From Formosa sp. (lineage in GTDB: Bacteria > Bacteroidota > Bacteroidia > Flavobacteriales > Flavobacteriaceae), in the NCBI GenBank assembly GCA_018673215.1, contig JABHDE010000039.1:1-64000 (forward strand): a stretch of 64,000 nt of DNA, read 5' to 3'. Made by a program: the position numbers and the translations under genes. The notes under the pieces are model-generated. The model was not told the origin of the DNA. It saw only the letters and a list, made by a program, of their open reading frames with translations, and made no database searches. This document shows positions 7,854-15,927 of the stretch, in pieces. Every line of letters starts with the position of its first letter. Positions within the stretch are counted from its first letter, which is position 1.

Positions 7854-8783
7854 TTAGAAGTTATAAACGACCTCTAACTTATGATCTATAAGAGCCTTTT
7901 GGGCTGCCTGAAAATCTTCAGTAAAACCTAAAATATAGCCCCCTCCACCAGAACCACAGAGTTTCAAATAATAGGCGTTAGACTCAATACCCGCTTTCCA
8001 TATTGTATGGAATTGCTTCGGAATCATAGGCTTGAAGTGACTTAAAACAACCTTAGAGAGTTGTTTGGTATTTTTGAAAAGCGAGTTGATATCTCCTTTC
8101 AAAAAATCATCCACACAAGCATCTGTATGTTTAATAAATTGGTTTTTAAGCATGGTCCTGAAACCTTCTTGTTTCATTTTCTCCATAAAAATACCAACCA
8201 TCGGCGCAGTTTCACCAATGATACCGCTGTCTAAAAGAAAGACCGCTCCTTTCCCATTTGTGTTTTGAGAAGGAATACCCGTAGCTTCAATATTGTCTTT
8301 AGAGTTGATGAGAATAGGAATGCTTAAATAACTGTTTAACGGATCTAAACCCGATGACTTTCCGTGGAAAAAAGATTCCATTTCCGAAAAAATGGCTTTT
8401 AGTTTTAATAACTTTTCACGGGTGAGGTTTTCTAGAACTGTGATTTTCTCTTGAGCATATTTATCATACAAGGCAGCTACTAGTGCACCACTACTCCCTA
8501 CCCCATACCCTTGTGGTATAGATGAATCGAAATACATTCCTGCATGGATATCTTGTTCGAGCTGAACTAAATCAAACACCACCAAATTGGCGTCAATATC
8601 TGATAAATAGTCCAGAAATTTCTTTAAATTTAGGTTAGATTCAACCGCTGATAGAGTTGAATTTTCATCCATTTTAAGAGCGCCATTGTAAAAATTATAA
8701 GGAATAGATAGTCCTTTAGAATCTTTAATGATCCCATACTCTCCGAAGAGTAAAATTTTAGAGTAAAAAAGTGGTCCTTTCAT
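7854..8783 (-). CDS. Mevalonate kinase (GHMP family)
   Basis: A 309-residue GHMP kinase. The N-terminus YSKILLFGEYGI matches the K-x-LFGEY substrate-binding start of mevalonate kinases. The ATP-binding motif is PQGYGVGSSGA (90-100), and the third GHMP motif is KLCGSGGGGYILGF near residue 285. It would phosphorylate mevalonate in the cytosol, the step before phosphomevalonate kinase. Diphosphomevalonate decarboxylase lies 53 bases upstream and UbiA 9 bases downstream, forming an isoprenoid cluster. Phosphomevalonate kinase is not in this window, and another GHMP specificity cannot be fully excluded. Confidence 0.85.
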   Translation of the reverse strand: MKGPLFYSKILLFGEYGIIKDSKGLSIPYNFYNGALKMDENSTLSAVESNLNLKKFLDYLSDIDANLVVFDLVQLEQDIHAGMYFDSSIPQGYGVGSSGALVAALYDKYAQEKITVLENLTREKLLKLKAIFSEMESFFHGKSSGLDPLNSYLSIPILINSKDNIEATGIPSQNTNGKGAVFLLDSGIIGETAPMVGIFMEKMKQEGFRTMLKNQFIKHTDACVDDFLKGDINSLFKNTKQLSKVVLSHFKPMIPKQFHTIWKAGIESNAYYLKLCGSGGGGYILGFTEDFQAAQKALIDHKLEVVYNF

Positions 8784-8836
8784 TGTGTTGATTAAGACTG
8801 AGAATGCTCACAGAATAATGATACTCCAAATATACA

Positions 8837-9919
8837 TTAAATTTTTATTGGTTGCGCACCTAGACCCAACTTGTCTTCAATAAAATGACCATTTTGACAG
8901 TGTACCGCCAACTCGGTTTTTATAAATTCTTGAATTTCTATGGCTTCAGACTGCGGAAATAATACATGAACATTGGCTCCAGCATCTAAGGTAAAACATA
9001 CATGGAGTCCTGTTTGGGCTCTGAAGGTCCAGATTTTATTTATGATTTCTAAGGTATTGGGTTTCATTAATATAAAATATGGATCACTGCTCATCATCAT
9101 AGAATGAAGTGTGAGTGCTTCCCGTTCTACAATACTTATAAATGCATCTAAATCGCCCGATTTAAAAATCAAAATTAAGGCATCCATATTGGAATGTGCT
9201 TGTTGAAAACGCTGTTCGGCAAAAGGATGGTTATGCATCAAATTGTGACCAACTGTACTGCTTACTTGCTTCTCACCTTTATCGACCAAAAGAATGGTAT
9301 CTCGGTAGTTTTTGAAATTCTGATGGACTTCATACGGATATTTAACCCCTACTAAATCTGAACTCCCCTCAATATTAGCATGGGTACCCCATACAATTAA
9401 ATCGCCCTCGATACTTCGACACGCACTTCCCGAACCTAAACGTGCTAGAAAGGATGCTTTTTTATTGAAAAATTCTTTTGAAATATTTGGATTTAATTGC
9501 TGTTCAATCTGCATTAAACACAATGCTAAAGCACTCATACCAGAAGCAGAAGAGGCAATTCCTGAACTATGAGGAAAAGTATTTGAAGTTTCAATTACAA
9601 AATGATACGCACTTAAAAAAGGCAGATATATTTCTATCCGTTTAAAAAATTGTTCAATTTTTGGTTTAAAATCCTCTTCTAAAACCCCTTCCAGAAACAC
9701 ATCGAATGAAAACCCTTCAGATGTCTTTTTTTCAAACTTAAGAGTGGTTGTCGTTTTGCAGTGATCTAAGGTAAAACTGACAGAGGGATTGGCAGGAATT
9801 TGATGTGCTTTTTTTCCCCAGTACTTTACCAAAGCAATATTACTCGGAGCGATGTAAGCAGCGGCACCGTTCTCTAAAAGTTGTTTATATGGTTTTAGAA
9901 TGAATTCGTTTACAATCAT
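8837..9919 (-). CDS. mvaD: Diphosphomevalonate decarboxylase
   Basis: A 360-residue GHMP-family decarboxylase that turns mevalonate diphosphate into isopentenyl diphosphate with ATP. The signature SNIALVKYWGK (26-36) is diagnostic of the family. The phosphate-binding loop is HSSGIASSASGMSALA, and SACRSIEGDLIVWG matches the region of the catalytic Ser/Arg/Asp. Its presence shows the mevalonate route, as is usual for Flavobacteriia, in place of the MEP route. It is the first gene of the isoprenoid cluster. A -7 element TATCTTTG lies at 9937-9944, 17 bases before the ATG, so the leader is very short. Confidence 0.92.
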   Translation of the reverse strand: MIVNEFILKPYKQLLENGAAAYIAPSNIALVKYWGKKAHQIPANPSVSFTLDHCKTTTTLKFEKKTSEGFSFDVFLEGVLEEDFKPKIEQFFKRIEIYLPFLSAYHFVIETSNTFPHSSGIASSASGMSALALCLMQIEQQLNPNISKEFFNKKASFLARLGSGSACRSIEGDLIVWGTHANIEGSSDLVGVKYPYEVHQNFKNYRDTILLVDKGEKQVSSTVGHNLMHNHPFAEQRFQQAHSNMDALILIFKSGDLDAFISIVEREALTLHSMMMSSDPYFILMKPNTLEIINKIWTFRAQTGLHVCFTLDAGANVHVLFPQSEAIEIQEFIKTELAVHCQNGHFIEDKLGLGAQPIKI

Positions 9920-9936
9920 AAAATTGGCATGAAGGA

Positions 9937-9944
9937 CAAAGATA
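9937..9944 (-). promoter_or_regulatory. Bacteroidota -7 promoter element for mvaD
   Basis: The minus strand reads TATCTTTG, an exact match to TAnnTTTG, 17 bases before the mvaD start codon. No convincing TTTG was seen 19-20 bases upstream, so only the -7 half is supported. Confidence 0.5.
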
Positions 9945-9966
9945 CTAACTTCCCTTTATTTATTTG

Positions 9967-11178
9967 TTATTTGGATAAGTGTTGTGCCGCGATAAAAGCA
10001 CTGGTCCACGCATTTTGAAAATTAAAACCTCCTGTCACTGCATCAATATTTAAAACTTCTCCTGCAAAATACAAGTTTTTAAAATGTTTACTTTCAAACG
10101 TTTTAAAATTAACTTCTTTAAGCTCAACCCCTCCAGCAGTCACAAACTCCTCTTTAAAGGTGCTTTTTCCATCAACAGAAAAAACGGCTTCTGTTAGTTG
10201 GCTGGCTAATGCTTGCAACTGTAGTTTATTAACCTCAGCCCAGCGAAGATGCATGGGTATTTTGGAAGCCATTACTAATTGTTCCCACAAGCGTTTCGGA
10301 AGCTCAAATTGTGAGGATTTTAAAATTGTTTTTCTAGGAAATGCTGTTTTAATTTCCAATAAGCGCTCCAAACATTCTGAAAAATCGAGTTTGATAAAAT
10401 TAACTTTTATTTGAAACTTATACTGTCTTTCTGCCAATTCCAAAGCACCATAGGCAGATAGCTTTAAGATAGAGGGAGCACTTAGCCCTGAATGGGTTAC
10501 GAGTAAGGGGCCTTCGGATTCTAAAGTGCTATTCACAACAGAAATATGGACGTCTGTAGCAACAACGCCAGGGATGGTTTTTAGACGTGTATCAATAATA
10601 TTGAAGGTAAACAATGAAGGAACTGGGGCAATAACTTGATGACCAAGCGATTCCAAAAGCTTCCAGATTTTGGGGTTACTTCCCGTTGCAATTAATAGTT
10701 TAGGAGTTCTAAAAAACTCTTTAGTTGTCTCTAATTTCCAAGTATCGTTTTCATACTTAATTCCCTGCACAGAGTGATTTAATAATACATCAATTTGATG
10801 TTTTTTAATTTCTTCTAAAAAACAATCTATAATGGTTTGTGACGAATTGGACACAGGAAAAACACGTCCGTCATCTTCGATTTTCAAAGGGACACCACGG
10901 TCTTCAAACCATTGCATGGTATCGCCCGTCATATAGTTATGAAAGGGGCCTCTTAATTCTTTTTCACCTCTTGGGTAATTTAAGACCAGTTCATTTGGAA
11001 TAAACTCAGCATGGGTGACATTGCAGCGGCCACCTCCAGAAATTTTAACTTTAGAAAGTACATTGGAACCGCGTTCTAAAATAGCTATTTTTAGTTTTGG
11101 ATTTTGAATCGCAGTGTTAATGGCAGCAAAAAAACCCGCTGCACCTCCACCTACAATTAAAACATCGTAATTATTCAC
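9967..11178 (-). CDS. BaiN/HI0933-type NAD(P)/FAD-dependent oxidoreductase
   Basis: A flavoprotein of about 403 residues. The N-terminal Rossmann motif VLIVGGGAAGFFAA binds FAD, followed by LSKVKISGGGRCNVTH, characteristic of the HI0933/YhiN (BaiN) family. The C-terminal TAGGVELKEVNF and LYFAGEVLNIDAVTGGFN complete the FAD site. I prefer the GTG at 11178 (MNNYDVLIVGGG) as start; the frame can also begin at a TTG six codons earlier. The physiological substrate of this family is generally unknown, although one gut member reduces bile-acid intermediates. It stands 47 bases upstream of mvaD, with mvaD having its own promoter element. Confidence 0.85.
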   Translation of the reverse strand: MNNYDVLIVGGGAAGFFAAINTAIQNPKLKIAILERGSNVLSKVKISGGGRCNVTHAEFIPNELVLNYPRGEKELRGPFHNYMTGDTMQWFEDRGVPLKIEDDGRVFPVSNSSQTIIDCFLEEIKKHQIDVLLNHSVQGIKYENDTWKLETTKEFFRTPKLLIATGSNPKIWKLLESLGHQVIAPVPSLFTFNIIDTRLKTIPGVVATDVHISVVNSTLESEGPLLVTHSGLSAPSILKLSAYGALELAERQYKFQIKVNFIKLDFSECLERLLEIKTAFPRKTILKSSQFELPKRLWEQLVMASKIPMHLRWAEVNKLQLQALASQLTEAVFSVDGKSTFKEEFVTAGGVELKEVNFKTFESKHFKNLYFAGEVLNIDAVTGGFNFQNAWTSAFIAAQHLSK

Positions 11179-11318
11179 GTTGTAAAAGTATAACAAATTG
11201 CTTTAAATGAGAAGCTTTGAGTTGATTAGTAAGAGAGATAAAACTAGAGCCTACTTATCTAGCAGGCGTCAGATATCTGGTTAATAATAAAGAACTGAAG
11301 TTAATTATCTATTTAGAA

Positions 11319-11504
11319 TTGTATAAAAACAATGACTTTGTCAACTTGGAATCTTTGCTCAATAATATTAAAAGTGATCATGAAATAATCAAGTTATTTA
11401 CAAATAAGAACAATCGAAACATTTTACAAAATGTGTTTTCATTAGAACAGCTTAATGAAAAACTAAGAATTGAAGACCTTAAACAAAAAAGCTTCTCAAA
11501 ATGA
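11319..11504 (+). CDS. Possible small hypothetical protein, low support
   Basis: A 61-residue frame, Asn- and Leu-rich, starting MYKNNDFVNLESLLNNIK, with charged helical character and no recognisable domain. It is the only candidate in the 345 bases between the BaiN-like gene and tRNA-Leu. Its last ten codons and stop fall inside the terminator hairpin of the tRNA gene, unusual for a functional gene. It may be a small unknown protein, the tail of a lost gene, or chance. The stretch 11179-11318 holds nothing else that I can recognise. Confidence 0.2.
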   Translation: MYKNNDFVNLESLLNNIKSDHEIIKLFTNKNNRNILQNVFSLEQLNEKLRIEDLKQKSFSK

Positions 11505-11514
11505 GAAGCTTTTT
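11486..11514 (-). terminator. Terminator of tRNA-Leu (bidirectional shape)
   Basis: A perfect 8-bp GC-containing stem (11491-11498 with 11502-11509, loop AAA) is extended by A/T pairs into runs of A on one side and T on the other. On the minus strand it lies 10 bases after the tRNA-Leu 3' end, so it most likely ends that transcript. Confidence 0.75.
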
Positions 11515-11523
11515 GTTGTTTAG

Positions 11524-11605
11524 TGCGGGCGGGGAGACTCGAACTCCCACACCTCGCGGCACTAGATCCTAAGTCTAGCGTGTCTACCAATTCCACCACG
11601 CCCGC
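11524..11605 (-). tRNA. tRNA-Leu (anticodon UAG)
   Basis: An 82-base class II tRNA. The acceptor stem GCGGGCG pairs with CGCCCGC and the discriminator base is A. The D arm reads GGTGGAATTGGTAGACAC. The anticodon stem CTAGA/TCTAG closes the 7-base loop CTTAGGA, giving anticodon UAG (reads CUN Leu). There is a long variable arm, then GGTTCGAGTC-type T arm (here GAGTTCGAGTC). The 3' CCA is not encoded. The protein-like frame on the same strand (MVELVDTLDLGSSAARC) is the well-known translation artefact of tRNA-Leu. Confidence 0.95.
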
Positions 11606-11722
11606 TAAACATCCCTAATAATAGGGACGCAAATATAAACAATAGTTTATAAATACAAATAGTAGATAGAAATATTTATTTAAGAGGATTTTTGTAGATT
11701 TACACTCATAAACTTCCAGACT

Positions 11723-13111
11723 ATGAATTCACTACAATCTTATCTCGACTCAAATAAAGATCGTTTCGTTCAAGAGCTATTTGAACTACTTAAAATTCCA
11801 TCGGTTAGTGCTGATTCTGCCTACTCTAAAGATGTGTTCAAGGCAGCCGATTTTGTGGCTAACAGCCTGAAAAAAGCAGGATGTGATGCCATAGAAATTT
11901 GTCAAACCAAAGGGTTTCCAATTGTTTACGGTGAAAAAATGATAGACCCCAAGCTCCCAACTATTTTGGTCTATGGTCATTATGATGTGCAACCCGCAGA
12001 TCCTATTGAACTCTGGGACGCTCCAGCCTTTGAACCCATCATTAAAAAAACCGAACTCCATCCCGAGGGTGCCATCTTTGCACGAGGTGCTTGCGACGAC
12101 AAAGGACAAATGTATATGCACGTCAAAGCACTTGAATTTATGACCTCAACAAATCAATTGCCCTGTAATGTCAAATTTATGATTGAAGGCGAAGAAGAAG
12201 TTGGCAGTGAAAACCTTGCTGATTTTGTAAAAAGCAATACCACCAAGCTAAAAAATGATGTCATCTTAATTTCGGACACCGGAATGATTGCGAAAGACAC
12301 GCCTTCCATCACAACAGGACTGCGAGGTTTGAGCTATGTAGAAGTTGAAGTGACCGGTCCAAATAGAGATTTACATTCCGGAATTTATGGAGGAGCAGTT
12401 GCAAATCCAATCAATATTCTAGCTAAAATGATCGCCTCTTTACATGACGAAAACAACCATATTACCATTCCAGGTTTTTATGATAAGGTTGAAGATTTAT
12501 CTGACGAAGAACGCACAGAAATGGCAAAGGCACCGTTTTCATTAGAAGATTATAAAGATTCTTTGAAAATCAACGCCGTCTATGGCGAAAAAGGCTATTC
12601 AACTAACGAACGTAACTCCATTCGTCCCACACTAGACGTGAACGGAATTTGGGGTGGTTACACAGGCGAAGGTGCCAAAACTGTCATTGCGAGCAAAGCT
12701 TATGCAAAAATCTCGATGCGCTTAGTACCCAATCAAGATTGTGAAGAAATCACAGAGCTGTTTAAAGCTCATTTTGAAAGCATTGCTCCACCATGTGTAT
12801 CCGTAAAAGTGACTCCCCATCACGGAGGTCAAGGCTACGTTACTCCTATTGATACGATTGGGTATAAAGCGGCGGCAATGGCCTATAAAGAGACTTTTGG
12901 AACTGCACCTATTCCACAACGTGGAGGGGGAAGTATTCCTATTGTGGCCTTATTTGAAAAAGAATTAAAGAGCAAAACAATTTTGATGGGATTTGGCTTG
13001 GACAGTGATGCCATCCACTCGCCTAACGAACATTTTGGACTTTTCAATTACTTTAAAGGAATCGAAACAATTCCGTTGTTTTATAAATATTTTACCGAGC
13101 TTCAGTCTTAA
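11723..13111 (+). CDS. M20-family dipeptidase/metallopeptidase
   Basis: A 462-residue cytosolic M20 peptidase of the dipeptidase type. Zn-ligand motifs are in order: YGHYDVQPAD (first His/Asp), RGACDDKGQMYMH (bridging Asp), EGEEEVGS (catalytic Glu and Glu ligand), LISDTGM (Asp ligand) and the C-terminal IHSPNE (last His). The dimerisation/lid domain spans roughly residues 205-360. Length and motifs match the carnosinase-like dipeptidases common in Bacteroidota. It stands alone, with converging M28 peptidase downstream. The exact peptide preference cannot be read from the sequence. Confidence 0.9.
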   Translation: MNSLQSYLDSNKDRFVQELFELLKIPSVSADSAYSKDVFKAADFVANSLKKAGCDAIEICQTKGFPIVYGEKMIDPKLPTILVYGHYDVQPADPIELWDAPAFEPIIKKTELHPEGAIFARGACDDKGQMYMHVKALEFMTSTNQLPCNVKFMIEGEEEVGSENLADFVKSNTTKLKNDVILISDTGMIAKDTPSITTGLRGLSYVEVEVTGPNRDLHSGIYGGAVANPINILAKMIASLHDENNHITIPGFYDKVEDLSDEERTEMAKAPFSLEDYKDSLKINAVYGEKGYSTNERNSIRPTLDVNGIWGGYTGEGAKTVIASKAYAKISMRLVPNQDCEEITELFKAHFESIAPPCVSVKVTPHHGGQGYVTPIDTIGYKAAAMAYKETFGTAPIPQRGGGSIPIVALFEKELKSKTILMGFGLDSDAIHSPNEHFGLFNYFKGIETIPLFYKYFTELQS

Positions 13112-13133
13112 ATTTTAAACAGCTTGTAATTTA

Positions 13134-14495
13134 CTACTTACCAATAACTATTTTTTGAGAAAACACTCTTTCGCCTTCTGAGATACGTACAAAATACGGC
13201 CCTGGAGAGAACTGACTCACATTTAACTCTGAACGTTTTTTAGTTAAAACTTGTTCGAAAATTTTCTTCCCCTCTATCGAGAACAACTCAAAGCTTAAAT
13301 CCTCATTAAAGGGATGTTCAATATTAAGGGTAGATAAAACAGGATTCGAAAAAACTTTAATCATATTTAATTTAATAGTCTCCGAATCTAAGGGTGTAAA
13401 ATCAACACAAGAACTTAATTCCGTACAAGAACCTACAGTCACCGCAACAGCGTAGCTTCCACTCGCTGAAGGTGAAAATGATTGATTTGTTTCGGAGGAT
13501 ATTGGGAGATTAGTATTACAATTAATCCATTGGTAACTGGCATTAGCCATATTTGAGGTCAAAGCAGTAGAGCTTACTGTGAGTGAATTATCAACTGAAA
13601 CCAAACCCCCTTTGGTCACCATATAAGACATAATCAATTTTGCAATTTCATGAAAATACGGCAAATCCAACGTACTGTATCGATCGGAAGAAGAATGATA
13701 ATAAGGCGTTTGATCGTTGTTTTCCCAAGACTCCCCAACCAAGACTGCAGAAAATCCTTGATCCCAAAAACGTGCATGATCACTCGCTGGGGATCCTGGA
13801 TTCACCACATTAACGTTTAAATTAAAATTATAGGTGGATAATAAGTTTATGAGGTCATCTTTCATTGCTATTGAATTTGCAATTGGACGCACATCAATAT
13901 CAAAATCATCGTCATTATCGCCATCATACCCCATCATATCAATATTTAAAACACCCAATATATTATCCCCATTACTACTCGCTTGTGCGGCATAAAAACC
14001 GGCTCCTTTAAGCCCTATTTCTTCTTCATCCCACAACGCATAAATGATCGTATTATCCAAACATTGGGTCGATAAAATTCGTGCAATTTCTAAAACGGTA
14101 GCTGTTCCAGTTGTATTGTCATCTGCACAATAATCTGCTACTGAATCGTAATGCGCACAAATAATATAAATATCGTTTGGATTGGTTTTCCCTAACTGAG
14201 TCGCAACAATGTTGCGTCCATTCGTATTAAAAGCCTGATCGTTTACTGTGAGGTTATTCATCGCATTGAATTTTTCAACCAGATAATCTCCAGCAAGCTC
14301 ATTATTGGCTTCCTCTCTATTCAATATGGTAACAGCATTACCTCCAACATTCGTTGCGACTTCCCCGGTAAATTCCTTAAGCGTTAGGCTTAGAGAATCT
14401 AAATTGACCGCATTAATAATATCTAATTTTGTTTGAGCTGAAAGTGAGCTCATGACAGAAAAACTGAGACTTAAAAATACAAATAATTGTTTCAT
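13134..14495 (-). CDS. Secreted M28-family peptidase with type IX secretion C-terminal domain
   Basis: A 453-residue exported enzyme. Residues 1-20 form a signal peptide ending in LSAQ. The M28 catalytic domain has all metal ligands: AHYDSVADYCADDNTTG (His, bridging Asp), WDEEEIGLKG (catalytic and ligand Glu), NIDMMGYDGD (Asp) and SPASDHARF (His). An Ig-like stretch with VSVDNSLTVSSTAL and GSYAVAVTVGSCTE follows. The last 75 residues (VFSNPVLSTLNIE to QKIVIGK) are a type A T9SS sorting domain, cleaved after export. It is expected to be a cell-surface or released aminopeptidase. No operon partner is visible. Confidence 0.92.
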   Translation of the reverse strand: MKQLFVFLSLSFSVMSSLSAQTKLDIINAVNLDSLSLTLKEFTGEVATNVGGNAVTILNREEANNELAGDYLVEKFNAMNNLTVNDQAFNTNGRNIVATQLGKTNPNDIYIICAHYDSVADYCADDNTTGTATVLEIARILSTQCLDNTIIYALWDEEEIGLKGAGFYAAQASSNGDNILGVLNIDMMGYDGDNDDDFDIDVRPIANSIAMKDDLINLLSTYNFNLNVNVVNPGSPASDHARFWDQGFSAVLVGESWENNDQTPYYHSSSDRYSTLDLPYFHEIAKLIMSYMVTKGGLVSVDNSLTVSSTALTSNMANASYQWINCNTNLPISSETNQSFSPSASGSYAVAVTVGSCTELSSCVDFTPLDSETIKLNMIKVFSNPVLSTLNIEHPFNEDLSFELFSIEGKKIFEQVLTKKRSELNVSQFSPGPYFVRISEGERVFSQKIVIGK

Positions 14496-14615
14496 AGCGT
14501 TCGGGATATGGTTTCTCCAAAATTACATAAATTTTAATAAAACAATGATTTTTAGGGATTTAAAATCCACCATTGGAATGGTAGAAATGTATAACTAAGG
14601 ATAGTTTTTTGTTGA

Positions 14616-14786
14616 GGATCCGTTCAGAAACTAGTTTCCCGGTTCATGGTCCTAAGAATTTTTGACATTGCCTATTTGTGTGGATTTAAAAACATATCCA
14701 ATTTAAATAAGCAATTCAAAACCATCACAACGCTGAGTCCTTCAGACTTTAAGAAGTTGATTTTAGCTGACTGCTTAATTTTTTAG
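14616..14786 (+). pseudogene. Remnant of an AraC-family regulator (C-terminal helix-turn-helix)
   Basis: A plus-strand frame between two minus-strand genes encodes about 56 residues including RIFDIAYLCGFKNISNLN and KQFKTITTLSPSDFKKLI. This is the second helix-turn-helix and signature of the AraC family (IxDIAxxxGFxnxSxFxxxFKxxxGxSPxxyR). A stop codon lies just before it (14613-14615), and nothing resembling the first helix-turn-helix or sensor domain is found upstream. It is therefore a truncated relic. It runs 38 bases into the 3' end of the YjbR-like gene on the opposite strand. Confidence 0.75.
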
Positions 14787-15123
14787 GCATATTTTTAACC
14801 ACCATCGCATAGCTATGGTCAATCAGTTCAAAAAGAAATTCAGGGGAGAAACCGCAGTTGCTCAAATAGATGGTGTTCCAATGTCTTTTATTGGTGTGAA
14901 ATCCAGAGTGAATGCAATCATTGTCATTGCGGAGTTCGTCGGCATAGTCGGGGTCGCATTTCAAGGTAATGGAGGGCTTGCCTTGTTCCCACGCTTCCAA
15001 TGGGCAGAGTGCAAATATTTTTCCTAAAACCTTATAGACTAAAGTGCTTTCATCAAAAGGAAACTCTTCAGTGGTTTGTTCTTTTTTTAAACAAAAAGAT
15101 TGAATGGCGTCAATAGGTATCAT
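14749..15123 (-). CDS. MmcQ/YjbR-family protein
   Basis: A 124-residue protein with the YjbR (CyaY-like DNA-binding) fold pattern: IDAIQSFCLKKEQTTEEFPF at the N-terminus, then VLGKIFAL, ITLKCDPDYADELRND, HTNKRHWNTIYL and a final helix ELIDHSYAMVVKNMPKK. These match the family positions (phosphate-contacting FPF, KxFA and the N-K-x-W-x-T loop). Its cellular role is not established. It overlaps the upstream cyclase gene by 4 bases (ATGA-type), so the two are translated together. Confidence 0.85.
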   Translation of the reverse strand: MIPIDAIQSFCLKKEQTTEEFPFDESTLVYKVLGKIFALCPLEAWEQGKPSITLKCDPDYADELRNDNDCIHSGFHTNKRHWNTIYLSNCGFSPEFLFELIDHSYAMVVKNMPKKLSSQLKSTS

Positions 15124-15890
15124 GAGGGTTTTGGAGTTTCTTTGTCGTATAATTTATACAGGATTGGCTTGCTCGGCGAAGCATCATTTTCAAAAGGTGC
15201 AATCAAAATATTTAAAATATACTTTCCATCCAACACTGAATTCGGCACATAAATCAGTTCTGTGATCGTAGCATCCATGCGCATTTCACCTTCAACATTC
15301 CAAAAGGCTTTATGAGCCAAAAGTTGTCCGTCATCTTTTTCTTTGTCCACACTTGGAGTGTCAATTAATAAATGTTTGACTCCCTTTTCACGAAGATATA
15401 TCGCTGCAGCTTCTGTAAGGTAAGGAGGATTTGTATGTGGGTATTGTCGACTCAATTTGTCTCTTGTATTGGGAAGTGTTCGGATGACCACTGCCTCTCT
15501 TTTTTTGTTGCCTATCGCATAGCGCAATTGTTTATCGGAAATAATAAAATCGCCATCTAAGAATTCTGGAACCACGGTAATAACTTCCGCAACAAATAAA
15601 AATTGGGTCAAACAACTATTGATTGTGTGAAGTTCTTCAGTGATATGACCCACACATTCGGTGTGCGTTCCATGCGCATGCGGATTAAATTCGATGGTGT
15701 TAAAATTAACTGCAGCGCCTTCTTTGACACTTCCAGTCCATCCTTTTACTTTGGCTGGATATATCTTGGGTGGTGGCAAATACCAAGCATTTACATTCTC
15801 TTTTGAAGCACGAAATGGAATTGAAATGTCCAAAGGTTGATCGATATAAATGGTATAGGTTCGGCTGTTGGCTTGAATAATTGCTTTCAT
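15120..15890 (-). CDS. Cyclase-family (kynurenine formamidase-like) metal-dependent hydrolase
   Basis: A 256-residue member of the cyclase/kynurenine formamidase superfamily. The metal motif HAHGTHTECVGHI (family HxGTHxDxxxH, here Glu where Asp is usual) lies near residue 75. RTLPNTRDKLSRQYPHTNPPYL and LLIDTPSVDKEKD are further conserved regions. Typical members hydrolyse cyclic or formylated amides with Zn or Mn. No tryptophan catabolism genes are nearby, so formamidase activity is not implied. It precedes the YjbR-like gene with overlapping stop and start. Confidence 0.8.
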   Translation of the reverse strand: MKAIIQANSRTYTIYIDQPLDISIPFRASKENVNAWYLPPPKIYPAKVKGWTGSVKEGAAVNFNTIEFNPHAHGTHTECVGHITEELHTINSCLTQFLFVAEVITVVPEFLDGDFIISDKQLRYAIGNKKREAVVIRTLPNTRDKLSRQYPHTNPPYLTEAAAIYLREKGVKHLLIDTPSVDKEKDDGQLLAHKAFWNVEGEMRMDATITELIYVPNSVLDGKYILNILIAPFENDASPSKPILYKLYDKETPKPS

Positions 15891-15927
15891 AAAAAAATTA
15901 TGCTTTACGTAAATTTAATGAAATTAA

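Noticed and set aside
11319-11504. Small ORF as evidence for a toxin-antitoxin or mobile element relic
   Set aside because: No toxin motif, partner gene or repeat boundary is visible; kept only as a low-confidence hypothetical.
11378-11599. Minus-strand protein frame beginning MVELVDTLDLGSSAARC
   Set aside because: It is the translation of the tRNA-Leu gene (11524-11605) and its terminator, a well-known artefact.
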